NCBI GenBank assembly: GCA_963978895.1 | Contig: OZ022243.1 | Span: 9,599,896 to 9,663,895 of the forward strand | Direction of reading: 5' to 3' | Length of the DNA: 64,000 bases | Source: Erpobdella octoculata | Lineage: Eukaryota; Annelida; Clitellata; Hirudinida; Erpobdellidae | Shown: positions 22,460 through 34,379 of the stretch, in pieces | Numbering within the stretch: position 1 is the stretch's first letter | How the letters are laid out: every line of letters begins with the position of its first letter | Program-made: the position numbers and the translations under genes | The notes under the pieces: model-generated | The model's input: the letters and a program-made list of their open reading frames with translations, nothing else | Database searches by the model: none | Told to the model about the DNA's origin: nothing

Positions 22460-23526
22460 CGGATGACGGCCGTACAGACTGCACAAGTCAGGTGGGTCAT
22501 GATGATGAGCCTGTCAAAGACGGTCATAATAAGGAACCTTGCAAAGATGCTCAAGATGAACCATGCAAAGATGGTGACAGTGATACAGTCGGTTTGGACG
22601 TCAAAAACCAAACTAAAGAAGATGAGAAGAATGTTGAAAACGAAATGCAAAACGATGAGGATGAAAGAGACGATGATGATTATAATAATGGCAATAACAA
22701 CTATGGCTTTCACCCATACAGCGACGGTTCTGAAACGGAAGCCTCCATAACAGACGACGGCACCGAATATTCAGGATCAGATTTTAGTGAAGAATCTGAC
22801 TCGGATGAAGCAACCGAGGATTTAGAAACGGACGAAACTCCAATGGAAAAATACGCCAAAGTTAACTTGACAAGAAAAGAAGACACTGATTTGAGAGACG
22901 ATGGCGATAATTTGAAGAAAGATCCGCTGGACGATACGAAAGTTGACACCGACGAAAGAGCCGAGTTGGAATGTGAAAAGAAAACGTTCGATTGTAGCTT
23001 GGAAGAAAACAAACATGACGGCGATGAACTTCTCCAAAACAACAATAGCAATGCAGCAAGCAAAAACTCTGGAAAAAATGAGACAAGAACAGAGAACGGT
23101 ACCGAGGGTTTTAAATCAGATGCATCCACAGAAGATTCTAGATCAGATAGACTAAGAGTCATTGTAAAATCAAATAACAGTTTGATGAAGCGATTTATTG
23201 GATTTATGGAACGACGTGTTTTCGAAAAACCTTTTGAAGAGTTTCTTGAGAAAGATCTAAAGGATGTGAAGGAAGAAGAAAAAGCAGGCAATTCCGATAA
23301 ACCGTGCAAAGATGTTCAGGACGAGGCATGCAAAAAAGGCTGTGATGAACCGTGCAAAAATGGCGACGATGAGCCAAAGAAAGACTCTGTTGATGAGCCA
23401 AAGAAGGACTGGAAGAAACTGTGTCAAACGGTCAAGAGACTTGACCATGTTGTTTGCGAATTGCGGTCAAAGCCACGAGTAAAGATCAAGGTATTTTGGT
23501 GTTCGTGGCCGAGTCGCATTTCTTAA
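22174..23526 (+). CDS. Acidic low-complexity protein of LTR element (frame B)
   Basis: This frame is in the -1 phase relative to frame A and is open from 22174 to TAA at 23524-23526. It overlaps frame A for 286 nt and has no early ATG; the first useful in-frame codon context is inside the overlap. The product would be strongly acidic, rich in Asp, Glu, Lys, Asn and Ser, with recurrent 'EPCKDG/DEPKKD' type Cys-containing motifs near both ends, and no recognised enzymatic domain. Likely read as a continuation of frame A by -1 frameshifting, or by a fixed indel. No membrane segment or nuclease signature was seen. Function unknown. Confidence 0.55.
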   Translation, partial: RGSCGQAKEIKKQIAGGRKTTSERKHGSTEEDRRRNDSWPRKQSGSSGTTVESLVAALAEAVVDTVLDQRAAGDVGCCGETQFELESTSCVSEHVTDDGRTDCTSQVGHDDEPVKDGHNKEPCKDAQDEPCKDGDSDTVGLDVKNQTKEDEKNVENEMQNDEDERDDDDYNNGNNNYGFHPYSDGSETEASITDDGTEYSGSDFSEESDSDEATEDLETDETPMEKYAKVNLTRKEDTDLRDDGDNLKKDPLDDTKVDTDERAELECEKKTFDCSLEENKHDGDELLQNNNSNAASKNSGKNETRTENGTEGFKSDASTEDSRSDRLRVIVKSNNSLMKRFIGFMERRVFEKPFEEFLEKDLKDVKEEEKAGNSDKPCKDVQDEACKKGCDEPCKNGDDEPKKDSVDEPKKDWKKLCQTVKRLDHVVCELRSKPRVKIKVFWCSWPSRIS

Positions 23527-23558
23527 AAGCGATATGCTGTTCGGGACGAACAGAATTA

Positions 23559-23567
23559 AGAAGGGGG
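23559..23567 (+). promoter_or_regulatory. Polypurine tract
   Basis: AGAAGGGGG lies 6 nt before the 3' LTR, the expected place for plus-strand priming in an LTR retrotransposon. Confidence 0.75.
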
Positions 23568-23573
23568 TAATAA

Positions 23574-23762
23574 TGTAAAATCGCTGTTTTTACAATAGGT
23601 TTTCCCATTGATAGACGTTAAAGGACTTCGAATAACTATTATGGACATTATTATTAAACCAGAAGGTATAACTAGCCGTAACAAAGCTTCATTTATTATT
23701 TTCCAATAAAACATCAAAACCATTCTATTGAGCCCGGTATACGATTTGGTGATATCGTAACA
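23574..23762 (+). repeat. 3' LTR
   Basis: No difference from the 5' LTR found over 189 bp by eye. AATAAA lies at 23705-23710. Confidence 0.93.
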
Positions 23763-25465
23763 ATATTATATTATATTATATTATATTATATTATATTATG
23801 TTATGTTATGTTATGTTATGTTATGTTATGTTATGTTATGTTATGTTATGTTATGTTATGTTATGTTATGTTATGTTATGTTATGTTATGTTATGTTATG
23901 TTATGTTATGTTATGTTATGTTATGTTATGTTATGTTATGTTATGTTATGTTATGTTATGTTATGTTATGTTATGTTATGTTATGTTATGTTATGTTATG
24001 TTATGTTATGTTATGTTATGTTATGTTATGTTATGTTATGTTATGTTATGTTATGTTATGTTATGTTATGTTATGTTATGTTATGTTATGTTATGTTATG
24101 TTATGTTATGTTATGTTATGTTATGTTATGTTATGTTATGTTATGTTATGTTATGTTATGTTATGTTATGTTATGTTATGTTATGTTATGTTATGTTATG
24201 TTATGTTATGTTATGTTATGTTATGTTATGTTATGTTATGTTATGTTATGTTATGTTATGTTATGTTATGTTATGTTATGTTATGTTATGTTATGTTATG
24301 TTATGTTATGTTATGTTATGTTATGTTATGTTATGTTATGTTATGTTATGTTATGTTATGTTATGTTATGTTATGTTATGTTATGTTATGTTATGTTATG
24401 TTATGTTATGTTATGTTATGTTATGTTATGTTATGTTATGTTATGTTATGTTATGTTATGTTATGTTATGTTATGTTATGTTATGTTATGTTATGTTATG
24501 TTATGTTATGTTATGTTATGTTATGTTATGTTATGTTATGTTATGTTATGTTATGTTATGTTATGTTATGTTATGTTATGTTATGTTATGTTATGTTATG
24601 TTATGTTATGTTATGTTATGTTATGTTATGTTATGTTATGTTATGTTATGTTATGTTATGTTATGTTATGTTATGTTATGTTATGTTATGTTATGTTATG
24701 TTATGTTATGTTATGTTATGTTATGTTATGTTATGTTATGTTATGTTATGTTATGTTATGTTATGTTATGTTATGTTATGTTATGTTATGTTATGTTATG
24801 TTATGTTATGTTATGTTATGTTATGTTATGTTATGTTATGTTATGTTATGTTATGTTATGTTATGTTATGTTATGTTATGTTATGTTATGTTATGTTATG
24901 TTATGTTATGTTATGTTATGTTATGTTATGTTATGTTATGTTATGTTATGTTATGTTATGTTATGTTATGTTATGTTATGTTATGTTATGTTATGTTATG
25001 TTATGTTATGTTATGTTATGTTATGTTATGTTATGTTATGTTATGTTATGTTATGTTATGTTATGTTATGTTATGTTATGTTATGTTATGTTATGTTATG
25101 TTATGTTATGTTATGTTATGTTATGTTATGTTATGTTATGTTATGTTATGTTATGTTATGTTATGTTATGTTATGTTATATTATATTATATTATATTATA
25201 TTATATTATATTATATTATATTATATTATATTATATTATATTATATTATATTATATTATATTATATTATATTATATTATATTATATTATATTATATTATA
25301 TTATATTATATTATATTATATTATATTATATTATATTATATTATATTATATTATATTATATTATATTATATTATATTATATTATATTATATTATATTATA
25401 TTATATTATATTATATTATATTATATTATATTATATTATATTATATTATATTATATTATATTATA
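23763..25465. repeat. Compound pentanucleotide array, right half
   Basis: (TTATA) to 23795, (TTATG)276 at 23796-25175, (TTATA)58 at 25176-25465, all pure. The unit TTATG also forms the 3' tail of the LINE at 39961-39980, a possible source of such arrays. Confidence 0.97.
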
Positions 25466-25494
25466 ATAGAAGGTCAGTGCTATTGAAAAAAAAG

Positions 25495-25610
25495 TTTTTA
25501 AAACACATGCAACTGAGCCGTCAAAGCCGCATAGATTACAATATTTGAACTTAAGATTTTCTGAACCGAGTGGTGTTTTGGGTAATAAAATGCTGTGCAA
25601 ATAAATCCAG
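25495..25610 (+). repeat. Interspersed repeat, pair with 3195-3330
   Basis: Shares 'gccgcatagatta', 'gagtggtgtttt' and 'aataaaatgctgtgcaaat' with the 3.2-kb copy. Confidence 0.55.
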
Positions 25611-25614
25611 CGAC

Positions 25615-26520
25615 AAAATTGAATCTAGTGCACAATTCGTAGCAACAGAAAGTCAACCAACGGATTTAACAAGACCAGCAATGCTACCAAGAACTTCGAT
25701 TGAAATAGAACCATGGCGTTTGAAGCGTCTGTGATTAAAAATTTTTAGAACTTGACTATAAAAGTTTGTTTTTATTAAGAGACATTTATATAAATTTCAG
25801 TTTTTGCTTCTGAAACGACTCAGAAGCTCGTGGGAAGGTTATATGAAGAAACACTGCAGTTGTATTCAGATGCGCTTACCTGGTTCTGGTGGAGTTAGCG
25901 AGCGGTTTATTTTTCAATTGTTTTTTTTTATATTTAATTGTGTTTTCTCAATTAAATAGAAAACACAACAATTTGATTGGTTTAACTGGAAGGTTAGATC
26001 AGTCAAATTGTTCTGTGTTCCACAGGTAGGGAAACAAAGAAATACACGTGCTTTCCGAAACAAAAAGAGTTTGCCTATAAAGTGTCACAAACCGCATTTC
26101 AAAATACAGTTTTTTAATTTTTAGAGAAAATTGCACAGTTAAAAATTATGTTAGCAAAACGAAAACACGTGATGAAACAAAAATGAATAATAAATACCAC
26201 TCTATCTAGTTGTTATTCTATCTTTTATTTGTAATGCCGCGAAATATGGATATTTTTGAAAAATTCATAGATAACTTCGTGGGACAATTAGTTTTATTAT
26301 TATTGTTCTTTACACATTTATTTTGGCATATTTTTTGCCAAAATACAATGCTGCTACGTAAATAATTTAAAAAATAATGGTAATCTTATATCTGAAGCAA
26401 AGCACTCATAAAAAATGTCTTTAATCTATTGAATTATTGTTTCTGGTGCTGTCTTCCGATTAATAAACATCTTACTGTTTTTTCTTATGAAGAAAAAAAG
26501 ATATTTGTTTGCATTGAATT
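25615..26520. other. AT-rich DNA, no gene seen
   Basis: No coding region, repeat terminus or RNA gene recognised. Confidence 0.4.
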
Positions 26521-26524
26521 TATT

Positions 26525-27860
26525 ATAACTGAATAAATTGACAAAACTAGTTCACAAAAGAGTTTTAAGATATAAACTTTAAATAAACTGTTCTCATTGT
26601 TGGACCACATTAGACGGTGGCGTAAGTCCATCACTAGGCTTCAAGACATAGTAAAAATGCTTCTGAAATTTTTCCATCCTCAATGCAAGAGCATTGGAAT
26701 AAATAAACAAAACGATTTACTTATTATTCTGTACAACTTCTACGCCACGAGAATGTTTCACAGTTACAGTTACTTTTTGTAGCCTTTATAACAACTTTGT
26801 TGCGGTCCTTATTGCTTGCTTGTGGGAAAACTTTGGAAATGAAAACTAATAAACTGTATGCTTTGACACCAAAAAGGAAAGATTAATTTGAAAACATTTT
26901 GCTAAAAAAATGATAGTTGTGATTCACTATATCTATGTGTTATTTAAAAATAAGATGGTTGTGATTCATTACATCATTTTTTTATTTAGGAGAATGGGGG
27001 TCGTGATCCACAATATCATTTTGACATTTAGAGAAATAATTGTTGTGATACACTATATCTTTTTTAGTTGATATGGCAGTGGTTCAGGGTCTCTTTTAGA
27101 TTTATTAAATCTGCATCTGTCAGAAGCTAAAATGCACTGAAACGCAAGAACACTGGTATAAACTGCACCTTAGTAGACTACACCGTAACAACCGCTTGTC
27201 AGTTTGGCACAAACTAGAGAACTTATGTGTTTGAGTGCTTTCTTTGCAGAGGTGTTTTCTGAATTACTAGTCTTTTCATTGCGTATTCATACTAATAAAA
27301 ACATTTCTTTATAATATTGAATAATTATTAGTTTTCTAATTATTGACCAGCTCTATTAATGTTAATTATTTCTGGAAAAAATATTTAATTACACATTTTG
27401 TTTTTTTTTCAAATGCAAAATCGTTAACATTACATTCATCCCTAATTAAAAAAAATAGTTTCTTTAAGGATCAGTGTCCATTAATGGAACTAATTAACAA
27501 TCACTTTAAAAAAACTCAAGTGACTTTTGCCAACACCTCCGAAATCAATAAGTATACAAGGCCGACTAACGTTCTGAAACAACTGGTCTCAGGTTTCAAA
27601 CAAAATCATGTAAATTCATTTCAGACAAAATCATCACCAGTTTTGAGCAAAAAAGAACCTGGTCGTCTCACAAATAAGCTTGTCAGCAGAAATTAATTTA
27701 GAGGCGGCATGCTTATAATAAGCATACATAATTTAGAGGCGACATGCTTATAATAAGCATACATAATTTAGAGGCGACATGCTTATAATAAGCATACATA
27801 ATTTAGAGGCGACATAATTCTAAAAACTTGCTTATGTTCAATAGTTTCAAAATTAAAAAT
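26525..27860 (+). repeat. Repeat unit, partner of 13202-14510
   Basis: Collinear with the 13.2-kb unit, including the 'gaccacattagacggtggc' head and a 'gcagaggtgtttt' core at about 27247. The open frame 27343-27696 is not conserved in the partner and is not called. Confidence 0.65.
27695..27815 (+). repeat. 35-bp tandem repeat with internal palindrome
   Basis: Units start 'aatttagaggcg' at 27695, 27730, 27765 and 27800. Each full unit contains the palindrome ATGCTTAT-A-ATAAGCAT. Confidence 0.9.
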
Positions 27861-28080
27861 CTGGTTGAAACAATTCATTGCTCTAACAACGGTTATGTAA
27901 AACATACGTTTTGTGAACAAAATATTTTGCTAAACGATGTCAATAAGCAAACGCAAATCTAATAATAAAAATGACAACATAATTCATTACCAATTTATTT
28001 GATCTAATTTATAACCATAACCTCTGCGTGATAGCATCACTTCAGGTATCTTCTAGAGAAAAGCACCACAATGATACTAA

Positions 28081-28915
<835 letters not shown>

Positions 28916-28919
28916 ATTG

Positions 28920-29745
28920 ATTCTATCTCTTTTGTAAAAAACCTCAAAAAGCAATTAAACACGCTCTTTGCAAATACCATAGAGATTCTGTTCATTTTCA
29001 ACTGATGCAGTTTAGTAGTTGTCGTTTGCCACTTTTGTACTTTCCTGCTTGGTCGGAGAAAACGGTATGAGCCTGAAAGTTAACAACAAATCGTGTTGTT
29101 TTTTTTTTATTTTAAAGCTTCTCATTCATTAACCAGGAATTCTGAGAATAAACTACTCAAAAAAACTTTGTCCAAAAAACGTAAACAACAGTTTATCATG
29201 GCTGACATTTCTAGAAAAAAATACGTTCTTTAATTTTAATTTCACATATCAATCTCAACACAAATTGTAGCAATGTTGTCAGATGTTTAGCAGGATCGTC
29301 AAACAGCAGTTTTCAATTAGTGGTCTGCTGCTCCAGGAGACTTCAGTTGTTGCCAAGAAATTCAAAAGGAAACAAAAACAAGTAGTTTTCAAGTAAAATT
29401 AGTAAGAACAGAACTTTTTGCTAGTTTTTTTTACAAAATTACATCAATGCATACCCAGATTAAACTGTAAATAAAAAATTAACTGCTCCAAATCTCTAAA
29501 ACTGCAACTTTTATAAACTTTTATAACTTGGAGAACTCGTTATTATTCGCTAAAATACCGCTACAGAGTAAATTGATATAGTGTGTACTTATACTATTTC
29601 AATTTTCTATCTAGTGATGTCTAAGTTTTTAATTGCATACACTTGAATAAAATTAGCTACATTAGAGACGCTGCTGGCAGATCAGTTTTAAAAATTTTAG
29701 ACTAAGGTAAACATAACAAAAACATAATTATTTTGTACTATCATC
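28920..29745. other. AT-rich DNA, no gene seen
   Basis: Nothing recognisable between the TTGA array and the repeat unit that starts near 29750. Confidence 0.4.
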
Positions 29746-29749
29746 ATAC

Positions 29750-31050
29750 ATTATTTGTCCTATTTTGTTCCAGTTTGAGTGATTTTTGCCCTGCTTTTGT
29801 TTACTGTGTTAATACCTTTCAAGGAAAACCCTATTCATTTTTTCAGAAAGTTGAAAATGATCAACTAGAACTTGCAGGTTATTTTTAGGCTTCTATGACT
29901 GTCAAACTCAGTTAAAGTTGAATACAAATGCTCTATTCTTTTAAAAACTAATGTGTTGTAATTTTGTGATATTTTAGTATTTATTTTTAATCGTTTTGTG
30001 GTAATACAGTTTACTAACTGGGTTACACGGCCCTGTCTGTTTTTCATGCTCTATATATTTCCGTTTTTTGGTTGTTTAACCCTGACTTGTTAAAAACTAC
30101 TTCTGATAAAATGTGTTAAACGTAAATGGGAAACTCAAACACAGAATTGTTCTTTATTTCAAATGTTTCAATCTTATCAACAAAATAATTATTGCATTAG
30201 CAAAGATTTTTTCAATTAAGTTTTTTCTTGTTTACAGTAACAGCATAAAGCGATTCAATTCACCTGACAAAGCGATTTCTTAATTTCGTATACACAGTTT
30301 ATAATAAAGAAGAAGTTCTTATACATGTGGTAGATATTCATAATAACGTTCTTCTGCTTGCCGTTGACGTGGACTTTTACAAGGTCATGCAAATGTTCGA
30401 AAATGTCATGATAGGAATGTTGGCAACCAATCTCTTACTGCTGCATACTCATCTAATAATTTAATTTTTTAGATATTTGATCGGACGAGTAGCGGTGTTT
30501 TCTAAAACAACGTTTGCTCTGAAATAACAAACAACGTTTTAAATCAATAAAAACGTTGTAAAAAAAAGAAAACTGACTTTCGGAACAAAATACATTTGTT
30601 TATTAATGAGCTATTAAATTAAAATACGTCTCTCGTTTTTTTCGTTGTTCATCTAAATGGTGGCCTTTCTGTGTAAGAGATTAACGGAGATATTTTAAAC
30701 CGCTTGCATGAGATGAAAAATTATAATTAATGAAGCTCATTTATCATTTCAAATGTTATTTGCTAGAGGTGTTTTGCAAGTGCAAATTAAACAGTAAAAA
30801 ACTGTTTTGTTGTTTGTAAATATACAAAGTGAAACAAGTAATATTAGTTTTTGTAAAACTTATTTGACCAAAAAAAACAAATGACAAACGTAAACATTGA
30901 TATCCCGATGTGTTTCTGAAACACGTTGTTAACTGGCAATTTTGAAAGATACACATTGAGTTGCCAAATGAAAACCAATTATCATATCATTTAGTAAAAT
31001 GGTGTTCAAATTAAACTGAAAGGTTGTAGCGTAATAGTTTTTGATAATAA
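29750..31050 (+). repeat. Diverged repeat unit, partner of 8270-10560
   Basis: Shares the anchors listed for 8270-10560 and carries 'gctagaggtgttttgcaagtg' at about 30762. It is shorter than its partner owing to several gaps. Confidence 0.5.
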
Positions 31051-31221
31051 TATTTATTTTATTGATAAATAATTAAATTGGAGTAAAAAGCCTGAAGAGC
31101 GGACACCTTCTGAGAGAAGCAAAAGTGTCCGTTTCTCGCGTCTGTTCGTTTTTTCCAGATTATCTTCCATAAGCCAGATACAAATTAAAAAAATTCCGTT
31201 CTGAGCAAAAGTGTCTGTTGG

Positions 31222-31450
31222 TCTTAGCAACTGCAGTAGAGGTCGATTTGCCGGTCCTTGTCCAACTTATTGCACTTCATTAGTTGGCGGGCTGGAGTGA
31301 GCCATGTGCCCACGAAAGCCTTGGGCTTTCGGTGGCCTCCCTTCCTCAAAGCCAACATAAACACGTCACCAAACACTCAAACATACATACCGTCTAAATT
31401 GTCTAATTGACAGACACAGACGTTAAACAAACCACACACACCAAATTGTG
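31222..31450 (-). repeat. Interspersed repeat family R2, copy 2
   Basis: Reverse copy of the 18873-19110 unit. Similar to it over nearly the full length, with a few indels. Confidence 0.75.
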
Positions 31451-31454
31451 TCGC

Positions 31455-32236
31455 TGTTCGTCCCTCAACTTTGAAGGTGATTGGAATCCATCCTTCAAAT
31501 TAATTTGGTGTTGTTTAAAACTATTAAATTACATTTAATTATTCAAATACTAATAAAATGAATGTGAGCGTAATATTTGATGCAGCATTACAAAAAAGCA
31601 ATTTAAAAAAAACAGGCATGAACTATTTTAAAAAAACCGTTTAATTCATTCAAAATATGTTAATATATTATACTGAATATATTTTGTATTAATTATCTTC
31701 TAGTTAGCCAGTTTATGGACAAATGTTATAATCACATGCTGCCATCGTCGTTTGATAACATTTTATAAAAAATCTTCTCAGGTTCATTTTTATGATGTGC
31801 GCTCATTCGTTCTGATTTTTCCCGTAAACCCATAAAACATTCTCAATGAAATATCTTGATCCACGTTGGTAAGATTGGGTTTTCTTCCATGAGTGCATTA
31901 AAATAAACAATTTCAAGTTTATTTAAATAAATAATAACAAACATTAAAACAATTTTTTAAACAATTAACTTAAATCAACTGCCTGGTAAATAACAAAAGC
32001 AGCAAATTTATTAAATAGTTTGCACTTGTAACAAAGACTATTTTAGCTACATGGCTATTGTTGATTAAAAAACTGTTAAAAACGGTAATATGAACTGATA
32101 GATCATTTAAAACTCTAAAGGCAAATTATTGAATTTACAACTGCAACTAAAATTTGTCGGTTTTGATTTTCTGTCTTTTGGTTTTTTTGGTCTTTTTAAG
32201 TTTTTTTTTCTTTGCTGTTTTGTTGAACAGTGTGTG
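31455..32236. other. AT-rich DNA, no gene seen
   Basis: Nothing recognised before the hAT target duplication at 32237. Confidence 0.4.
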
Positions 32237-32639
32237 GTGTTGAACAGTGATTATTTCGTTAACGGTAATAGAAATTAAAACGATAATTATTAATTCTTGT
32301 TAACGAAAACTGAAACGAAAACTAGAATAGAAAGTCAAAACGAAACTGAAATAAAAATAAAAATTAGTTAGTTAGAACGAAATAGAAATAAAAATTAATT
32401 TTTTTTTCGAAACGAAATAGAAATAGAAATAAAAATTATTTTTTTTTTAGAAACGAAATAGAAATAGAAATAAAAAATAATTTGTTAAAACGAAATACAA
32501 ACAAAAATTATTGAAAACAAAATAAAAATTAATTTCGCTTCTATAGTACTTCCTTTTAAATGCCTTTGTCGCTACGAGATTGTTTATTCCTTTTCTATTG
32601 TATTCGTGTTTTGGTTTGTCGTTATTTATTGAGTCAGAA

Positions 32640-32840
32640 ATGTCGAAAGCTGGCGTTGGTTTGTCGAAAATGTTTGCTGGTCGTAAACGCGAAATTTTAG
32701 TTTGGAATTATTTTAAATATGATGTCACTACGAATAAAAGTGTTTGTCTAGCAAAAAAAGATAGTAACGTCGATGGTGCTATAAACCAGTGCGGTTTTCA
32801 AGTGGCCGGTAAAAATCCAACGAACCTAAAGGTTAGTTAG
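32640..32840 (+). pseudogene. hAT transposase N-terminus (BED-finger-like), truncated
   Basis: Starts at ATG 32640 and is open to the stop at 32838-32840 (66 aa). The segment around VWNYFKYD, followed by a Cys, a second Cys and CGFQVAGKNPTNL, resembles the start of a BED zinc finger as in hAT transposases; the terminal His pair is not evident. The RNase-H-like catalytic domain that should follow is deleted. Confidence 0.6.
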
Positions 32841-32843
32841 GAT

Positions 32844-33055
32844 ATGGAAGACTTGGCAGAAGATGTGATACAGTTTTGGATTGCTCGACAGTCTATATAT
32901 CCGCAACTTTCCCTCTTGGCTTTGGACATACTGGCAGCACCTGCTTCCCAGGCATATGTGGAGAGGATTTTTCATTATGTGGCCTTTTGAGCGGAGGGAA
33001 GAAACTTAGAAATGAGAGGTTTTTAAAATTGAATAAACAGTTTCTCAGTTGACTT
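32844..33055 (+). pseudogene. hAT transposase C-terminal dimerisation region, frameshifted
   Basis: The frame reads YPQLSLLALDILAAPASQAY then VERIF, the hAT dimerisation signature. At the T-run near 32968-32972 the phase shifts by one base, after which SLCGLLSGGKKL and RFLKLN continue in the other frame. So the remnant is broken and cannot make transposase. Confidence 0.75.
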
Positions 33056-33602
33056 GTGTTTAGTTACAACTGCAAAATAAGGAGGTTACAAACGAAACTG
33101 AAATTAAAACTAAAACTATTATAAATTCAAAACGAAAAAGAAACGGTAATAATAATTACTGATGCAAAACTAAACTGAAATTAAAATTATTGAAAAATTC
33201 AAAACTAAAACGAAACGGTGATAATAATTCCTGATGCAAAACTAAACTGAAATTAAAATTATTGAAAAATTTAAAACGAAAACGAAACGGTAATAATAAT
33301 TACTGATAATTACTGATTCAAAACTAAACTGAAATTAAAATTGTTGAAAAATTCAAAACTAAAACGAAACGGTAATAATAATTCATGTTGCCAAAACTAA
33401 ACTGAAACTGAAACTAAATTTATTTCTGAAACTAATTAATCACTGGTGTTGAAGCTTAAATAATTAGTATATGCTTTTATTAACGTTCACCTTTCCGAAT
33501 GAATATTCACTGTACTGAGATCGAGATTCACTGACTGACTGACTGACTGGCTGACTTTAAGGATGGCTATCAGGCTAGCTGGCCAGTTAATTTTTGCTGG
33601 CT

Positions 33603-33640
33603 GACTGGCGTCATGCAAAATCTTTTGCATGACGCCAGTC
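33603..33640. repeat. Perfect 18-bp inverted repeat
   Basis: GACTGGCGTCATGCAAAA and its exact complement flank a 2-nt centre. The right arm is the consensus of repeat family R1 just upstream of its 'ggaggtgttt' core, so the left arm is an inverted extra copy. Confidence 0.95.
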
Positions 33641-34370
33641 GGAGGTGTTTCTCGGCGGTGGTGAAAATTAAGAAGTTAGTACTGTATTATTAACATGTTA
33701 TTATCACAACTCATTAAGTTCACAATCGCTCGCTAATATAAACACAAAATTCCTACAATATTTTCCTTTCTTGTCATTATTTTTCTATGACATTTAATCA
33801 CTTTGATGTGGTCACGCTTTAACAATTTTATGCTCTAACCAATTATACTGCAAATCAACTGCTCTTTTAAGAAGAACCGCTATTCGCTTCAGCCTTTTTC
33901 AACTTGTTCTTAATTTTTTGGAGGTGTTTCTCTACGGTGGTGATAATTGAGAAGCTAGGACTGTATTAAGTATTAACATGTCATTATCACAACTCATTAC
34001 GACCACAATTGCTAATATAAGCATAGTAACATATCTTCTTACAGAAATTACAAAACAATAAAAACTACAAAAGTCGGTTAAAATTAATAAAATATTGAGT
34101 GACATGAGACCACTCCAAGTTGGAAATATTCAAATCAATTAACTAGATGCGCTGTATGATTAGAATTTGTTCAAAATATAAATCAAGTGAGGAACGCAAA
34201 ATATCAGTTTGGTTTTGTTTCAAAAGTGTTTTCAATATAATTTATTAATCAGCAAGTAGTAATTATAAACAAGTGAAAACTACAAAAATAAAATTTAAAG
34301 AAGTGCAAAATATGAGTAATAGTGGATTTACCCTTACCCATTATAAAAGTTAAGATTTCTGTTCCGAATC
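33641..34370 (+). repeat. Repeat family R1, tandem partial copies
   Basis: Two stretches with the 'ggaggtgtttctc.gcggtgg.gataattgagaag.tagga' core (33641 and 33921) lie about 280 bp apart, followed by the downstream half found also at 45590-46200 and 50590-51560. Family anchors: 'gaaccgctatccgcttcagc', 'catgacgccagtcgg', 'aacatgtcattatcacaact'. Confidence 0.75.
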
Positions 34371-34379
34371 CTGTAAACG

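Larger units (their letters stand above)
21790..23762 (+). mobile_element. Non-autonomous LTR retrotransposon with SAP-domain frame
   Basis: Two 189-bp LTRs, identical by eye, with TG...CA ends bracket 1595 bp of internal sequence. A primer-binding site follows the 5' LTR and a polypurine tract precedes the 3' LTR. No reverse transcriptase, protease, RNase H or integrase motif is present, so mobilisation needs a partner element. It lies inside the pentanucleotide array, where repeat phase obscures the target duplication (a 6-bp ATATTA would fit). LTR identity means a recent insertion. Confidence 0.93.
32245..33445 (+). mobile_element. Internally deleted hAT transposon with 8-bp target duplication
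   Basis: Ends are CAGTGATTAtTT and the inverse AAtTAATCACTG. They are bracketed by GTGTTGAA at 32237-32244 and 33446-33453, a perfect 8-bp duplication as hAT elements make. Subterminal DNA on both sides is dense in 'aaacgaaa' and 'taataataatta' repeats. Inside are two remnants of transposase code, the N-terminal and the C-terminal ends, with the catalytic middle missing. Confidence 0.9.

Noticed and set aside
22710..23309. 199-codon Ser-rich minus-strand frame
   Set aside because: Antisense shadow of the acidic, Asp/Glu/Lys-rich frame of the LTR element.
20221..25548. Open frames of 497-581 codons (Cys-Ile-Val-Leu-Tyr and Met-Leu-Cys-Tyr-Val repeats)
   Set aside because: They are stop-free readings of pure pentanucleotide arrays in all three phases; none is a gene.
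27343..27696. 117-codon plus-strand frame
   Set aside because: Lies in a repeat whose partner at 13.2-14.5 kb does not keep the frame.
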